From: Saccharomycopsis fibuligera x Saccharomycopsis cf. fibuligera
Lineage: Eukaryota; Ascomycota; Saccharomycetes; Ascoideales; Saccharomycopsidaceae
Direction of reading: 5' to 3'
DNA: 64,000 nt
Assembly (NCBI GenBank): GCA_001936135.1
Contig: CP012810.1
Location: forward strand, 806,001 to 870,000
A program made the position numbers and the translations under genes. Position 1 is the stretch's first letter. Each line of letters opens with the position of its first letter. The notes below the pieces were generated by a model, which saw nothing but the letters and a program-made list of their open reading frames with translations, was not told the origin of the DNA and made no database searches. Below, one piece after another: positions 18,415 to 28,233 of the stretch.

Positions 18415-20400
18415 ATGTCCCAAAGTAACCTCCCATTCACTTTGGACTTCTTGGCTTCTCCTCAAAAGCCATGGGGTCCTTCCAAAGAAGTCCCATCTTC
18501 CTTACGTTTCCACGACATCCCATACGCTCCATTCTCCAAGTCCGACAAACTTGGTAAGGCCAGTGACTGGAGTGGCCTTGACGCTGCTGGGCAACAACTG
18601 CAACATCAACAAGGTGGCAGAAACCAAAAGAGAGACCGTGATCCATTCCATGCTTACGGTGCTTCCAGTGCTTCCAAATTCGCCGCCGCTGACGCTGCTG
18701 ACTCCACTGGAGGTGATTTCGAAATCGTTGACAACAAGGCTCCAGGTGGTGCTTCTTCTTCTTCCGGTCCTCAAGGCCATGGTGGTCATCAACAGCACGG
18801 TAATGCTGGCGGTAGAACTGTTTTGAGAGGCAGAGGCGGCTCTAACTTGGGTAGAGGTGGTAGAAGCGGTGCTAATGCCGGTGGCAGAAGCTTTCAACAA
18901 AGAGCTCCAGCAGGCGGTGCTGCTGGCAATCTCGCCAACAAGAGACCAATTAATGCTGCTTCTGCCGCTGCTGCCGCTGCTACCGCTTCTGCCGGTAGTA
19001 ACGGTGCCTCAGCTAATAAGCCACAAGCCAGCAGCAGCGCTCCACAAACCGCTCAACAGCAGCGTGTTTCTTACTGGAATACTCAAAACCAAAACCAAGT
19101 TGACGATGCTAGCAAGAGAAAGCGCGTTGCTTTGGAAGTCAAGCCAAATTTCTTCAAGATCAGTGATATAGAATTTAACAAGTTAACCAAATTGAACTTG
19201 GATTTAAAATCTTACGCTAAGGGTGAAACTTTGGCCGTTAGAGCTAACCCAGCATTAGTCAAATTGTACAACAAATCTTTTGACAAATTATCCTCTTCTT
19301 CAAACTTGAATAAGAAAACTATTCCATTGAAAGTTTTCTCTAGAGAAGCTCCTGAATCATATGTTGACACTTTGCAAGATGACGTGTTGGTGAACTACGC
19401 TAAAGATGACACTGCTGATGTTGTTATCACTGACAAAATCTTAGCCACCATTATGGCTTCCCACAAGTCTAACTTCCCATGGAGTGTAAAGATCTCCAAA
19501 GATACTAAAACCGGTAAATTGTACTTTGCTCAAACTGAAAATAATGACCTCGACCAACCGCTTGTTGATGAAAATGACAGTGATGCATTCTTCAAGAGCT
19601 TCCACATGGACGAATCCAATATCAACAGTTATGTGAAATTGTCCAATGAATTACAAGTTGCTAACAGTAACTTAACAAAATTCGTCAGTTCATCCAGTAC
19701 TAATGAGGAAATCGACGGTGCCAATGTTGCTAGCAGTGAAGATGAAACTAATGCTTCAATCCAAGCCGCCAGTGATGTCAAGACCAACAAGATTTACAAA
19801 TACAAGTTATTCAAAGTGCCTGAAGTCACTCATGTTGAAGAACATAAAAAGAACACCAAATTATCTTTGGCCAAACAGGAAGAAGTCGAACCAACATTCA
19901 TCAATATTGTTGTGCGTACTGAAGCCGATCTTTTACAAAAGCCAGCAGTTAGCAATGGCAACGGTGCTGTCGCCTTTGAGACTATTTCCGTGCATGCATT
20001 GAACCAATACAAGCCATCTCCATTGGATTGGAAGACCAAATTGATTAGCAACAGAGGTGCCATTATCTCCACCGAATTGCGTAAAAACAACAACTTGTTC
20101 AGTAAATGGATTCTTAGCTCATTGTTGGGTGATATTGATAGCATCAAATTAGGATTTTTGGCAAGAGACTCATTTGCTAATAATGCTAAGCACTCAGTGT
20201 TGGGAATTTTCAACTACAAACCAGAAGATTTGGCTAGACAATCTAATTTGAAAACCGGCAATGGATGGGCAATTTTCAAGAGTATTGTGGATATCGTTAA
20301 CCATGAAGCTGATTTGGTTAAGGATGGTAAGGATAACGTTGAGTTTGTGTTGTTGAAGGATCCAAGCAATGCTAAGTTGACGATCTACAGAGTTGATTAG
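18415..20400 (+). CDS. Translation initiation factor eIF3 subunit d
   Basis: 661 aa from the ATG at 18415; the frame extends upstream only to a TTG. eIF3d (S. pombe Moe1) is a non-core eIF3 subunit with a cap-binding fold, conserved in animals and many fungi but absent from S. cerevisiae. Family features: N-terminal ADDIPYAPFSKSDKLGKASDW-like block (here HDIPYAPFSKSDKLGKASDW), then a Gly/Arg-rich RGRGG segment and Ala-rich linker, KVFSREAPESYVDTLQDDVLVNYA, and the cap-binding half with SHKSNFPWSVKISKD, PSPLDWKTKLISNRGAIISTEL and NGWAIFKSIVDIVNHE near the end. The acidic latch typical of animal eIF3d is not obvious at the C-terminus. One CTG (18598-18600) lies in a variable Gln-rich part. Confidence 0.93.
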   Translation: MSQSNLPFTLDFLASPQKPWGPSKEVPSSLRFHDIPYAPFSKSDKLGKASDWSGLDAAGQQLQHQQGGRNQKRDRDPFHAYGASSASKFAAADAADSTGGDFEIVDNKAPGGASSSSGPQGHGGHQQHGNAGGRTVLRGRGGSNLGRGGRSGANAGGRSFQQRAPAGGAAGNLANKRPINAASAAAAAATASAGSNGASANKPQASSSAPQTAQQQRVSYWNTQNQNQVDDASKRKRVALEVKPNFFKISDIEFNKLTKLNLDLKSYAKGETLAVRANPALVKLYNKSFDKLSSSSNLNKKTIPLKVFSREAPESYVDTLQDDVLVNYAKDDTADVVITDKILATIMASHKSNFPWSVKISKDTKTGKLYFAQTENNDLDQPLVDENDSDAFFKSFHMDESNINSYVKLSNELQVANSNLTKFVSSSSTNEEIDGANVASSEDETNASIQAASDVKTNKIYKYKLFKVPEVTHVEEHKKNTKLSLAKQEEVEPTFINIVVRTEADLLQKPAVSNGNGAVAFETISVHALNQYKPSPLDWKTKLISNRGAIISTELRKNNNLFSKWILSSLLGDIDSIKLGFLARDSFANNAKHSVLGIFNYKPEDLARQSNLKTGNGWAIFKSIVDIVNHEADLVKDGKDNVEFVLLKDPSNAKLTIYRVD

Positions 20401-20753
20401 ATACGTGGGCGCTATTTTTGATTGAACTATAATACTGATGTTTTTTCTTTTGTTTTTAGTATTGTTGTAGTGTTTTCATATTGGGGTTGTAGATAATTAT
20501 TGTAGCAAGATTTGTGGCTGCTGTGTATGGTCAATTCAATTAAAATGCTTCCCCAGTCAGCTGACCGGGGTCGGAATTAGCTAATTTTTCCGCCGACCAG
20601 CGAAAAAATCTGAAAATTGCCCTGAAGAAGCTCAATTTGAGCTGATAGAGAAAACAAGGTCCAGCTACTGATCATATCAATCTGTATTACCGACAACAGC
20701 AAAGCAAGTCAAAGCTAAAGGAAGGACTTTCACTGCGCCACTACCACTACAAA
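20401..20753. other. Intergenic, COQ1 promoter
   Basis: 353 bases between tandem plus-strand genes. It contains a near-perfect 20-base palindrome (20551-20570) and an adjacent symmetric CGG/CCG arrangement, entered separately. Confidence 0.6.
20551..20592. promoter_or_regulatory. Palindromic elements upstream of COQ1
   Basis: CCCCAGTCAGCTGACCGGGG at 20551-20570 is palindromic except for one pair. It is followed by CGG (20572-20574), the palindrome AATTAGCTAATT, and CCG (20590-20592), giving inverted CGG triplets of the kind bound by dimeric Zn2Cys6 factors. It lies about 160-200 bases upstream of COQ1. The binding factor is unknown. Confidence 0.4.
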
Positions 20754-22307
20754 ATGTACAGACTTCTTAATTGTAACAACACAAAACGACTTGCTCTTAG
20801 GTCTCTTAGCCAAAGATCCGCCATCACCAATGCTCGCTTGTCCAGTGGCAGCCGTCTTAGCCACAACTCTGCCTTCAGCGCCGCCATCAGCGCTGGTGAG
20901 AAACTAGTCGAGCCTGTGCAAAAACTCAATGATCCGATCTCAATAGTATCTCATGAAATGAGCCATTTGGCAAAAAATATTGCCTCTTTGATTGGATCTG
21001 GTCATCCAACTTTGAATCGCGCCGCTAGTTATTATTTCGAGTCCGACAGTAAAAAGCTAAGGCCATTGCTTGTGCTTTTGTTGAGTAAAGCGTTGACAGC
21101 GATTCCAAAAGAAGAAAGAAACAGATTAAAACCCGATCATTTTGATACTACTGATCAACCAGAATATGGCGGAGTAACGTCTTCATTTGCAACTGGGACC
21201 AATAGCAGCAGCAATATTGCTGATAAGGCAGCATTTAGTGGCAGAGACAATGTTGTCAACGGTACTCCGGATGATTCATTAACTCCATTGAAAATACTTC
21301 ATGGCATCAATCCAAACTTGATCCTCGCTCCATTATCGTCTCCGTTTAACAACTTGCCTCAAGAAAAGCAAGCAAACCGTGACATTTTGCCAAAACAGCG
21401 CCGTTTAGCAGAAATTGTCGAAATGATTCATACTGCATCCTTGTTGCATGACGATGTCATTGACCATTCAGATACCCGTAGAGGTCGCGCTTCGGGGAAT
21501 GTTGCCTTCACTAACAAGATGGCGGTACTTGCTGGTGACTTCTTACTCGGTAGAGCATCAGTGGCCATCGCTAGACTTAGAAACCCCGAAGTGATTGAAT
21601 TAATCTCCACCGCAATTGCCAACTTAGTTGAAGGTGAATTTATGCAATTGAAAAACACTGTGATTAATAAGAATCAAAATGTGTTGGAAGATCCTCAGGG
21701 AAACAGTGCAAAGACGTTGCCACTGCCTACTGGACAAGTGCCTACTAAAGTCCACGAATACTCTATAAATGGCCAGCAACAGCAGCAAATGACCATCACT
21801 CATGAACAAAACGTCGAAGCCGCATTTCAATACTACCTTCACAAAACCTATTTGAAAACCGCTGCTCTTATCTCGAAATCATGTCGGTCCACTGCGGTCC
21901 TCAGTGGCGCTAAAGAAGAAGTAATTGAACAAAGTTATCAATTTGGCCGCAATTTGGGCATCTGTTTTCAACTTGTCGACGATATCTTGGACTATACCAG
22001 AACATCCGATGAGTTGGGTAAACCAGCGGGTGCTGACTTGCATTTGGGTCTTGCTACAGGACCAGTGTTATTTGCCTGGAAACAAAATCCAGCGTTGGGA
22101 CCTATCATTGCTAGAAAATTCAGTCAGAGTGGAGATATTGAGTATGCAGTCAGCCAGGTGGAGAAATATGACGGGTTGACTAAGACTAAAGAGATGGCCG
22201 AAAGTTACAAAAATAAAGCATTGGAAAATTTGAGAAGTTTGCCTGAATCGGATGCTAGGGCAGCGTTGGAGTTTTTGACTAATACGGTGACCACTAGGGG
22301 AAAATAG
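20754..22307 (+). CDS. COQ1: Polyprenyl diphosphate synthase for ubiquinone, Coq1
   Basis: 517 aa. Mitochondrial trans-prenyltransferase that makes the isoprenoid tail of coenzyme Q from isopentenyl diphosphate. The N-terminus (MYRLLNCNNTKRLALRSLSQR) is Arg/Ser-rich without acids, a matrix presequence. First Asp-rich motif LLHDDVIDHSDTRRG near 230-244, second QLVDDILDYT near 405-414; also GHPTLNRAASYYFE and KKLRPLL near the N-terminus. Inserts of about 75 residues (near 125-200) and about 50 (near 300-350) make it longer than S. cerevisiae Coq1 (473). The CTG near codon 325 lies in an insert. Tail length made (six to nine units) cannot be read from sequence. Confidence 0.95.
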   Translation: MYRLLNCNNTKRLALRSLSQRSAITNARLSSGSRLSHNSAFSAAISAGEKLVEPVQKLNDPISIVSHEMSHLAKNIASLIGSGHPTLNRAASYYFESDSKKLRPLLVLLLSKALTAIPKEERNRLKPDHFDTTDQPEYGGVTSSFATGTNSSSNIADKAAFSGRDNVVNGTPDDSLTPLKILHGINPNLILAPLSSPFNNLPQEKQANRDILPKQRRLAEIVEMIHTASLLHDDVIDHSDTRRGRASGNVAFTNKMAVLAGDFLLGRASVAIARLRNPEVIELISTAIANLVEGEFMQLKNTVINKNQNVLEDPQGNSAKTLPLPTGQVPTKVHEYSINGQQQQQMTITHEQNVEAAFQYYLHKTYLKTAALISKSCRSTAVLSGAKEEVIEQSYQFGRNLGICFQLVDDILDYTRTSDELGKPAGADLHLGLATGPVLFAWKQNPALGPIIARKFSQSGDIEYAVSQVEKYDGLTKTKEMAESYKNKALENLRSLPESDARAALEFLTNTVTTRGK

Positions 22308-23354
22308 TTTAATTTTTACCGGGAAGATGTTACAAAGTTTTTGTTTTCTTTTTTTTCTTTTTTTTTGTCTTTCCGCTATGAAGCAAAAGAGATACAGAGT
22401 TGTTGTGTTTTCAAATAGATATAAAGCTGCTGTTTTTTCTCCATTAAAGGCAAATAGTTTCTCAAAAAAGCTGTTTGTATATTACTGATCTTACGATTTT
22501 TTTCTTGTTTTTTCTTTTTTCTTTGTATTTTTTCATGTATCTATTTTTCTTAATTTTTATTTCTTTCTATTATTAATTTTTTTTTGTCATTTCGCTATAT
22601 ATGATGCATCTCATCCATCCATCCATCCATACATATACACTCGCACCATTTCTAGTGGCGCTTGATTAAACATACATCCCCAATACATGTTCATACTGCT
22701 GTTTCTGAACTCTTCAAGCCTAATTGGATACTAGCTGTTTACGCCAGGATTTATAAATGGTTTTTTGTAGTAGCTCTATCTTAATCAAGTACCAGATTTG
22801 GCAATTTTGCGGCAATGTTCAGCTATTTTCGCGATGTATCATGTATGTCAACGCATTACAACGCGCAAGTCACGCTGCATGTTTCTCGCTCTGGATTTTT
22901 TTTTTCTTCTCTCTGTTTGAATTCAGATGAAAATATTATGGTGATTGATGGTAAGAGTGTCGGGCATACAGAAAGAAAGCAGTGGTTCATTCATCGCTAT
23001 TCTATTTATTCCCCAAAACCTTAAACCCGATTCATTATCGCTTTTTAATTATTAGACAAACACCAAAACAAAAAGTTGCTGAAGAAGAATTTTGTTGAAG
23101 TTTAATAACTTTGCACTTTACTCTGCTACATTGCTTGTTTTGTAACGAGTTTTAATACCACACATTAGACCTTCTATTCTTATAGTACATCTGTGCCAAA
23201 ATAAAATAATCAGTCATAGAGCTATAGATCTCTGCCGAATTCTGCCGAATTTATTCATCAATCACAACTACAAAAATAATAGCCACTAAAGCGTTTACAT
23301 CAAACGTATTCTATCACGATACACAACAACAAGAGATAATCAAAAACGCCAACA
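22308..23354. other. Intergenic between COQ1 and SMD1
   Basis: About 1 kb, with T-rich 3'-end sequence to about 22590, an imperfect CCAT repeat (22611-22630), and AT-rich sequence before SMD1. A 69-codon frame at 22815-23024 has no recognisable feature. No RNA gene identified. Confidence 0.5.
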
Positions 23355-23774
23355 ATGAAACTCACAAGATTCCTAATGAAACTTTCCCTTGAGTCTGTTC
23401 AAGTAGAATTGAAAAACGGCACCATAATTAGCGGCTCAATCTTAAACGTATCCCCATCAATGAACATCTCCCTCAAAAATGTGAAAATGACAGTAAAGGA
23501 TAGAGATCCTCAAGTATTAGATTTCATTAACGTGCGCGGCAGTAATATACGGCTAATTGTGTTGCCGGATTCATTGAATTTGGATACTTTGTTAATTGAT
23601 GAGACCCCGAGAGCTAAAAGAAGTAATGGTAGCGGCAGCAGTAGTGGCGGTACTGGAAGTAATAGTGCTGGTGTGGGAGGTGGTAGAAGAGGCGGTGGCA
23701 TTAGTAAAGGTGGCCGTGGAGGTGGTAGAGGTGGCCGTGGAGGCCGTGGAGGTAGAGGAGGAAGAGGATTTTAA
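23355..23774 (+). CDS. SMD1: Spliceosomal Sm core protein SmD1
   Basis: 139 aa. SmD1 is one of seven Sm proteins forming the ring on U1, U2, U4 and U5 snRNAs. Sm1 is visible as [37 protein letters not shown] and Sm2 as [18 protein letters not shown]. The C-terminal tail is Ser/Gly followed by repeated GRGG from about 112 to 139, the Arg-Gly tail methylated in other eukaryotes and used for nuclear import. It is intron-free here. TGS1, which trimethylates the caps of the same snRNAs, is also in this window. Confidence 0.96.
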   Translation: MKLTRFLMKLSLESVQVELKNGTIISGSILNVSPSMNISLKNVKMTVKDRDPQVLDFINVRGSNIRLIVLPDSLNLDTLLIDETPRAKRSNGSGSSSGGTGSNSAGVGGGRRGGGISKGGRGGGRGGRGGRGGRGGRGF

Positions 23775-24564
23775 AAGTCTTTTAAGTTGGAGATTGTATT
23801 TATGATGAATTATAGTTTATATTTTTGCCTTTCTTGATGTTTTCCAATAATTTTGTTTTTTGTCCTATTTTATTTTTTTTACTCTTCGCTTTATATTTCA
23901 CCTTCTCTACCATTACTATTGGTTTGCTAAAATCTTGCCATTTTAGCGGGAACCTGACCTACGCTATTTCTAATAGGGGAATGTTGTAACATTAGTCATA
24001 CATTTTTTTTTACAGCAATTAAAACAGAAAAAAGCCGTCTAAGTTTATATAGCTACAAAATAATATTTTGCTATTTTTATCAAATAAAGGTACTTTTGAT
24101 TTTGGCTTCGTTGAATTTTTACAAGTTTCAAATGATTTAATTGTAGATATGACTTTTATTACCTAAAACCGTGATACCACAGTAAACAGAAGCAAAAATT
24201 TGCTATTTCTCTGATAGCCACAAGCACCTTCAGTTCGTCTGTTGATATTTGCCCTGTATGTTGAGTACGCTACAATCATGGGAATTAAACCAAATATAAG
24301 TTGCCATCCATGACACTCACCTTAAATACCCATTTATTGATTTGAAAATAAGAAATTAGCAAAAGATAGCAAAAATAAAAGAAAAAAGAATTCAAATGAA
24401 AAACACGACTAAAGAAAAAGAGCAGTAGCATTAGTGACAAAAACCTCAATGAATAGAAACGAATAGAGAAAAGAACAAAAAATAGAATCCGGGCTAGTTA
24501 TTTTAGCATTCAATAACAAGGGCAATAGCAGCATGAGCAGTAGACACATTAATTGTATTAAAGT
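23775..24564. other. Convergent intergenic, SMD1 and SMC3 3' ends
   Basis: About 790 bases of AT-rich sequence between converging genes. I saw no ORF, RNA gene or repeat worth naming. Confidence 0.5.
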
Positions 24565-27500
24565 TCATGATTTATGCTGTTGACCTTCAATAAATGACAT
24601 TGCATCATTAGCGTTAATTTCTGAAACTTTAGAGATCTTATTATTATACATGATCCCATAAAACTTATTAGCTACCAGCAACAATTCCGGTCTAAACGTA
24701 GTACAAATAAATTGAGCATTTCCGCTAGACAACTCGTTAATAAGTGATGCCACTGCAGTACGATATTGAGTATCCAAATTAGCATCAATTTCATCAAAGA
24801 GGTAAAATGGCGCAGGATCACATTTTTGGATAGCTAAGATTAAAGCAATAGCACAAAGGGATTTTTGTCCACCACTTAATTGCTCAATTCGTTGTTGTTC
24901 ATCTGATTTGGAATTAAAGGAAACGGAAATCGCTACACCGCTATAATTATCAATGTTTGGGGTACCATTTTCATCACCATTATTTTCATCATCGCTCATT
25001 ATTTCATCATCATCAGAACCTTGTCGCTGCTGTTGTGTTTGTGTTTGAGTTAAAGTTGACTCATCATCGCCACTGTTCTTCTTTTGCATAATAAGTTTAC
25101 CAATTCCTGCAGGTACCAATTTTTCAAAAACTTCAGAAAAACCCTCAGAAAGTTGTTTAAAAGTTCTGCTAATGGCATTGCTTTTACGTCTTTCTAAAAC
25201 TTGAATCAAATTTTCAATGGATTCTTTGGACTTGTCTGATTCTTTGCGACGTTCCACTAACTCGTCACGCTGTTTGGAGAAATTCAAATATTGTTCAAGG
25301 GCCTTGCGGTTGATGTGATTATATTTACTAAGCTTCTTGTTGACGGTGTTCAAATTGCGAAGTAGCTGCTCTGGATCAACGTCAGTGTATTTTGTAAATG
25401 CTTCCTCAGGTAAAACCCCGAGTTCTCTAATTTTTCGCTGAATATCTTCACGGCGGTTAACAAGCAACGATTTTTTAGAAATGTTTTTCTCAGCTGTTTT
25501 TTGGAAATTGCCTAATTTTTTTAAAAGTGATTTTTTCAGGTCATTGAGTTTTGTAAGAATTCTTTCCTTGGCATTGATATCTTTAGTGGTTTCATCAATA
25601 TCTTTTACCAAAGATTGATTCTTCGAGTTAAGCTCATCAATTGATGACTGTATAGTGGCCAATTTCTCCTGAGCACGGCGTAAATTAGTTTCTGAAATCT
25701 CATCATGTGTTTTTTCCACAGTCTCTAACAATGTTTCACGCCTTGGGTATAAGTTCTGCTTTAACTCAGATTCAATGGATGATAACTCCAACTCTTTAGC
25801 CGTCAAGGAAGCGGCGACACTATCCAATTCTTTTTCCCTAGCAGCAATTTGCTCCCTGAGATTTTGAAGTTCTTGCATCTCTTCTGACGATAAACTCTTT
25901 TGAAATTCGCTATTTATTTCGTTGTTGTAATTTTGGGTTTGTTGAGTATATTGCAATACGAGTCTTTCGTTGGAATCAATGATCGTGCTAAGAGATCTGA
26001 ACTCTTCTTGTAAATTGGCTTTTTCATTTTGAATCTTAAACAAATTAGCCCTCAATGGTTCTTTAGAAAGCAATAACGCATCGTATTTTTTCTGAGCATC
26101 GGTAACTTCAGAATTCAGCGCAGTAATTTGTTGATCAATGGCTTCAATTTTTCTTTTTAACTCATGCATTGTTGCTTTACCTTCATTGAATTCTGTCTTT
26201 CTACGGCGTTGGATTGCCAAAGAATCAATTCTTGATCTCTTATGATCTCTGTATCCGCCAGTCAATACCCCTTTCTTATCAGCCCGATCACCATCCAAAG
26301 TCACTGCTGAAAGCTTGTAATCACGAGCAATTGCTGCCCCAACTTCAAGAGAAATCGATACTACTGCTTTACCAAAAACTTGCTTGACTGCAGCCACAAA
26401 CATATCATCAAAAGCTATTTTCTTTATCAATGGGACACAATCATTTCTATCAGGATACTGTTGACTTTCAGGCACACGAAGTCTATTTAATGGCATGAAG
26501 GTAACTCTACCTGATCTTTCTCTGACTAATTCTTCCATAACTGTTGATGCAGTGTTATCATTATCCACGACAATGTGAAACAATGAATTACCAGCCACCA
26601 CTTCAGCAGCGGTTTTGTATTTGGGGTTAACTTCAATCAACTCACCCAATGGACCATACACTCCTACTAGCCCTAATCTTTCAGTGATTCGCTTCACCGC
26701 TTCTATGCCTGAACTTTGAGAGCGATCCATGGTTTCAGCAACGAATCGATTAGCCTTTTTGAGTTCATCGTTAGCTGTATCAACAATACTTCTTTGTCTT
26801 GCTTCTGATCTCCAAAGTTGTTTTCTTTCATCTATCAAGTCAGAATAGCGTTGTTTGGCACTAATTATTTTATTGTAAGCTTCATTTGTTTCTTTTTTGG
26901 CCTCCTCACCATTGAGAGCTTTTTGCAAATTGGCAACCTCTGCATCCATGGTGCCAATTTTTGATTGCAATGATTGTTGTTGCTGTTGGTAGTGTTGCAA
27001 CTCGGTATTTTTTTCATTTATTTTCGCTTCCATTTGTTGAATATTATTACGAAGCCAATCGTCTCTTTGTTGTTTAGAAGAAAATTGGGAATTAATATTT
27101 TCTTTGGAATAAAGAGTTCTCTGTCTGCTACTTAGCTCATTCAATATACTTTTCAAAGATTTTTCACTTTCCTTCAAACTTGCCACATTGGGTTGCTCTG
27201 ATTCTAATTGTTGTTGTTTTTGTTGAATATTAGCTTCAATTTGTCTTAATGCTTCGGATTCTGTTCTGGAATCTGCATTGGCCGTTGAAGCTTGAGTTTC
27301 CAAATCAGCTACTATGGTTTGCTGTTTGGCTAGTTCCTGCAACTGGTCATTCAAATCAGCATCTGATTGCGACTTGTCAACTTTTAACACGTTCAATTTA
27401 GATTTCAATTCAACCAAAATTTCCTCAACTTGTAAAGTTGCATCCTCACGTTTTTCCAAATCATTAACAAATTCAGTAGATCCGTCTAACTCCCTTGAAT

Positions 27501-28233
27501 GCTGAGAATCAATATTATCAATCTGTTCATTAATATCACTTAATTCTTTGTCATATAATGCATATTCCAAAAACTTTTTATCTCTTTCAAATTCTTGAAA
27601 TTTTTTCAATTCTTCTTTCTCTGAATTCAAATCACTCAACCTCTCTTCAATGAATGTCAACATCTCATCAATTTTTTCTCTCTGCTTATTAGAATGTGCC
27701 ATTTCTTTTAATGATTGTTTCAACTTCTGTTCAAACACATGGGCACCAGCGACCTCTTTCAACAATTGTAATCTTTCTGAATCCTTAGCATTGGTCAACG
27801 CGGTGATTCTTCCCTGTGGTACAATATAATACGGATTGGATCTAGAAAAGCCCGCACTCTCCAATAAATTCATAATGTCTGACCGCTGAGCAGATTTATG
27901 GTTTATAGAATAATCATCTTTCTTCAACCCAATAGTACGACGAATCACTACTTCATCTTTCTCCACAGGGAATCTTCTATCCGAGTTATCAAACACAATT
28001 TCCACATACGCAGACATCACAGTGCCTGAACCTTCGTGAATTAAGCCTTGTCTTTCTTCTCTTGACATCTGCGTGTATGCATCAGATAATACAAATCTAA
28101 TAGCAGCAAAAAAATTCGATTTCCCACTACCATTACGTCCGACTACCACGTTGATGTTGGGTGATAGGAGGTCAATGACCGTGGGCTCTTTGTAGGTTTT
28201 GAAACCTTGAATGACTATTTTTTTGATGTGCAT
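24565..28233 (-). CDS. SMC3: Cohesin subunit Smc3
   Basis: 1222 aa (S. cerevisiae 1230). Smc3 pairs with Smc1 and the kleisin Scc1 in the cohesin ring that holds sister chromatids. N-terminal ATPase half begins MHIKKIVIQGFKTYKE; Walker A GRNGSGKS at 32-39. Lys104-Lys105 in GLKKDDY correspond to the Eco1 acetylation pair (Lys112/113 in S. cerevisiae). Long coiled coils flank a hinge at about 520-680. The C-terminal half has the ABC signature LSGGQKSL near 1125 and Walker B YLFDEIDANLD. An acidic/Gln insert lies near 1070-1100. The ATG at 28233 is the family start. A CTG in the C-terminal ELL(L/S)VANKFYG tolerates Ser. Confidence 0.97.
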   Translation of the reverse strand: MHIKKIVIQGFKTYKEPTVIDLLSPNINVVVGRNGSGKSNFFAAIRFVLSDAYTQMSREERQGLIHEGSGTVMSAYVEIVFDNSDRRFPVEKDEVVIRRTIGLKKDDYSINHKSAQRSDIMNLLESAGFSRSNPYYIVPQGRITALTNAKDSERLQLLKEVAGAHVFEQKLKQSLKEMAHSNKQREKIDEMLTFIEERLSDLNSEKEELKKFQEFERDKKFLEYALYDKELSDINEQIDNIDSQHSRELDGSTEFVNDLEKREDATLQVEEILVELKSKLNVLKVDKSQSDADLNDQLQELAKQQTIVADLETQASTANADSRTESEALRQIEANIQQKQQQLESEQPNVASLKESEKSLKSILNELSSRQRTLYSKENINSQFSSKQQRDDWLRNNIQQMEAKINEKNTELQHYQQQQQSLQSKIGTMDAEVANLQKALNGEEAKKETNEAYNKIISAKQRYSDLIDERKQLWRSEARQRSIVDTANDELKKANRFVAETMDRSQSSGIEAVKRITERLGLVGVYGPLGELIEVNPKYKTAAEVVAGNSLFHIVVDNDNTASTVMEELVRERSGRVTFMPLNRLRVPESQQYPDRNDCVPLIKKIAFDDMFVAAVKQVFGKAVVSISLEVGAAIARDYKLSAVTLDGDRADKKGVLTGGYRDHKRSRIDSLAIQRRRKTEFNEGKATMHELKRKIEAIDQQITALNSEVTDAQKKYDALLLSKEPLRANLFKIQNEKANLQEEFRSLSTIIDSNERLVLQYTQQTQNYNNEINSEFQKSLSSEEMQELQNLREQIAAREKELDSVAASLTAKELELSSIESELKQNLYPRRETLLETVEKTHDEISETNLRRAQEKLATIQSSIDELNSKNQSLVKDIDETTKDINAKERILTKLNDLKKSLLKKLGNFQKTAEKNISKKSLLVNRREDIQRKIRELGVLPEEAFTKYTDVDPEQLLRNLNTVNKKLSKYNHINRKALEQYLNFSKQRDELVERRKESDKSKESIENLIQVLERRKSNAISRTFKQLSEGFSEVFEKLVPAGIGKLIMQKKNSGDDESTLTQTQTQQQRQGSDDDEIMSDDENNGDENGTPNIDNYSGVAISVSFNSKSDEQQRIEQLSGGQKSLCAIALILAIQKCDPAPFYLFDEIDANLDTQYRTAVASLINELSSGNAQFICTTFRPELLLVANKFYGIMYNNKISKVSEINANDAMSFIEGQQHKS

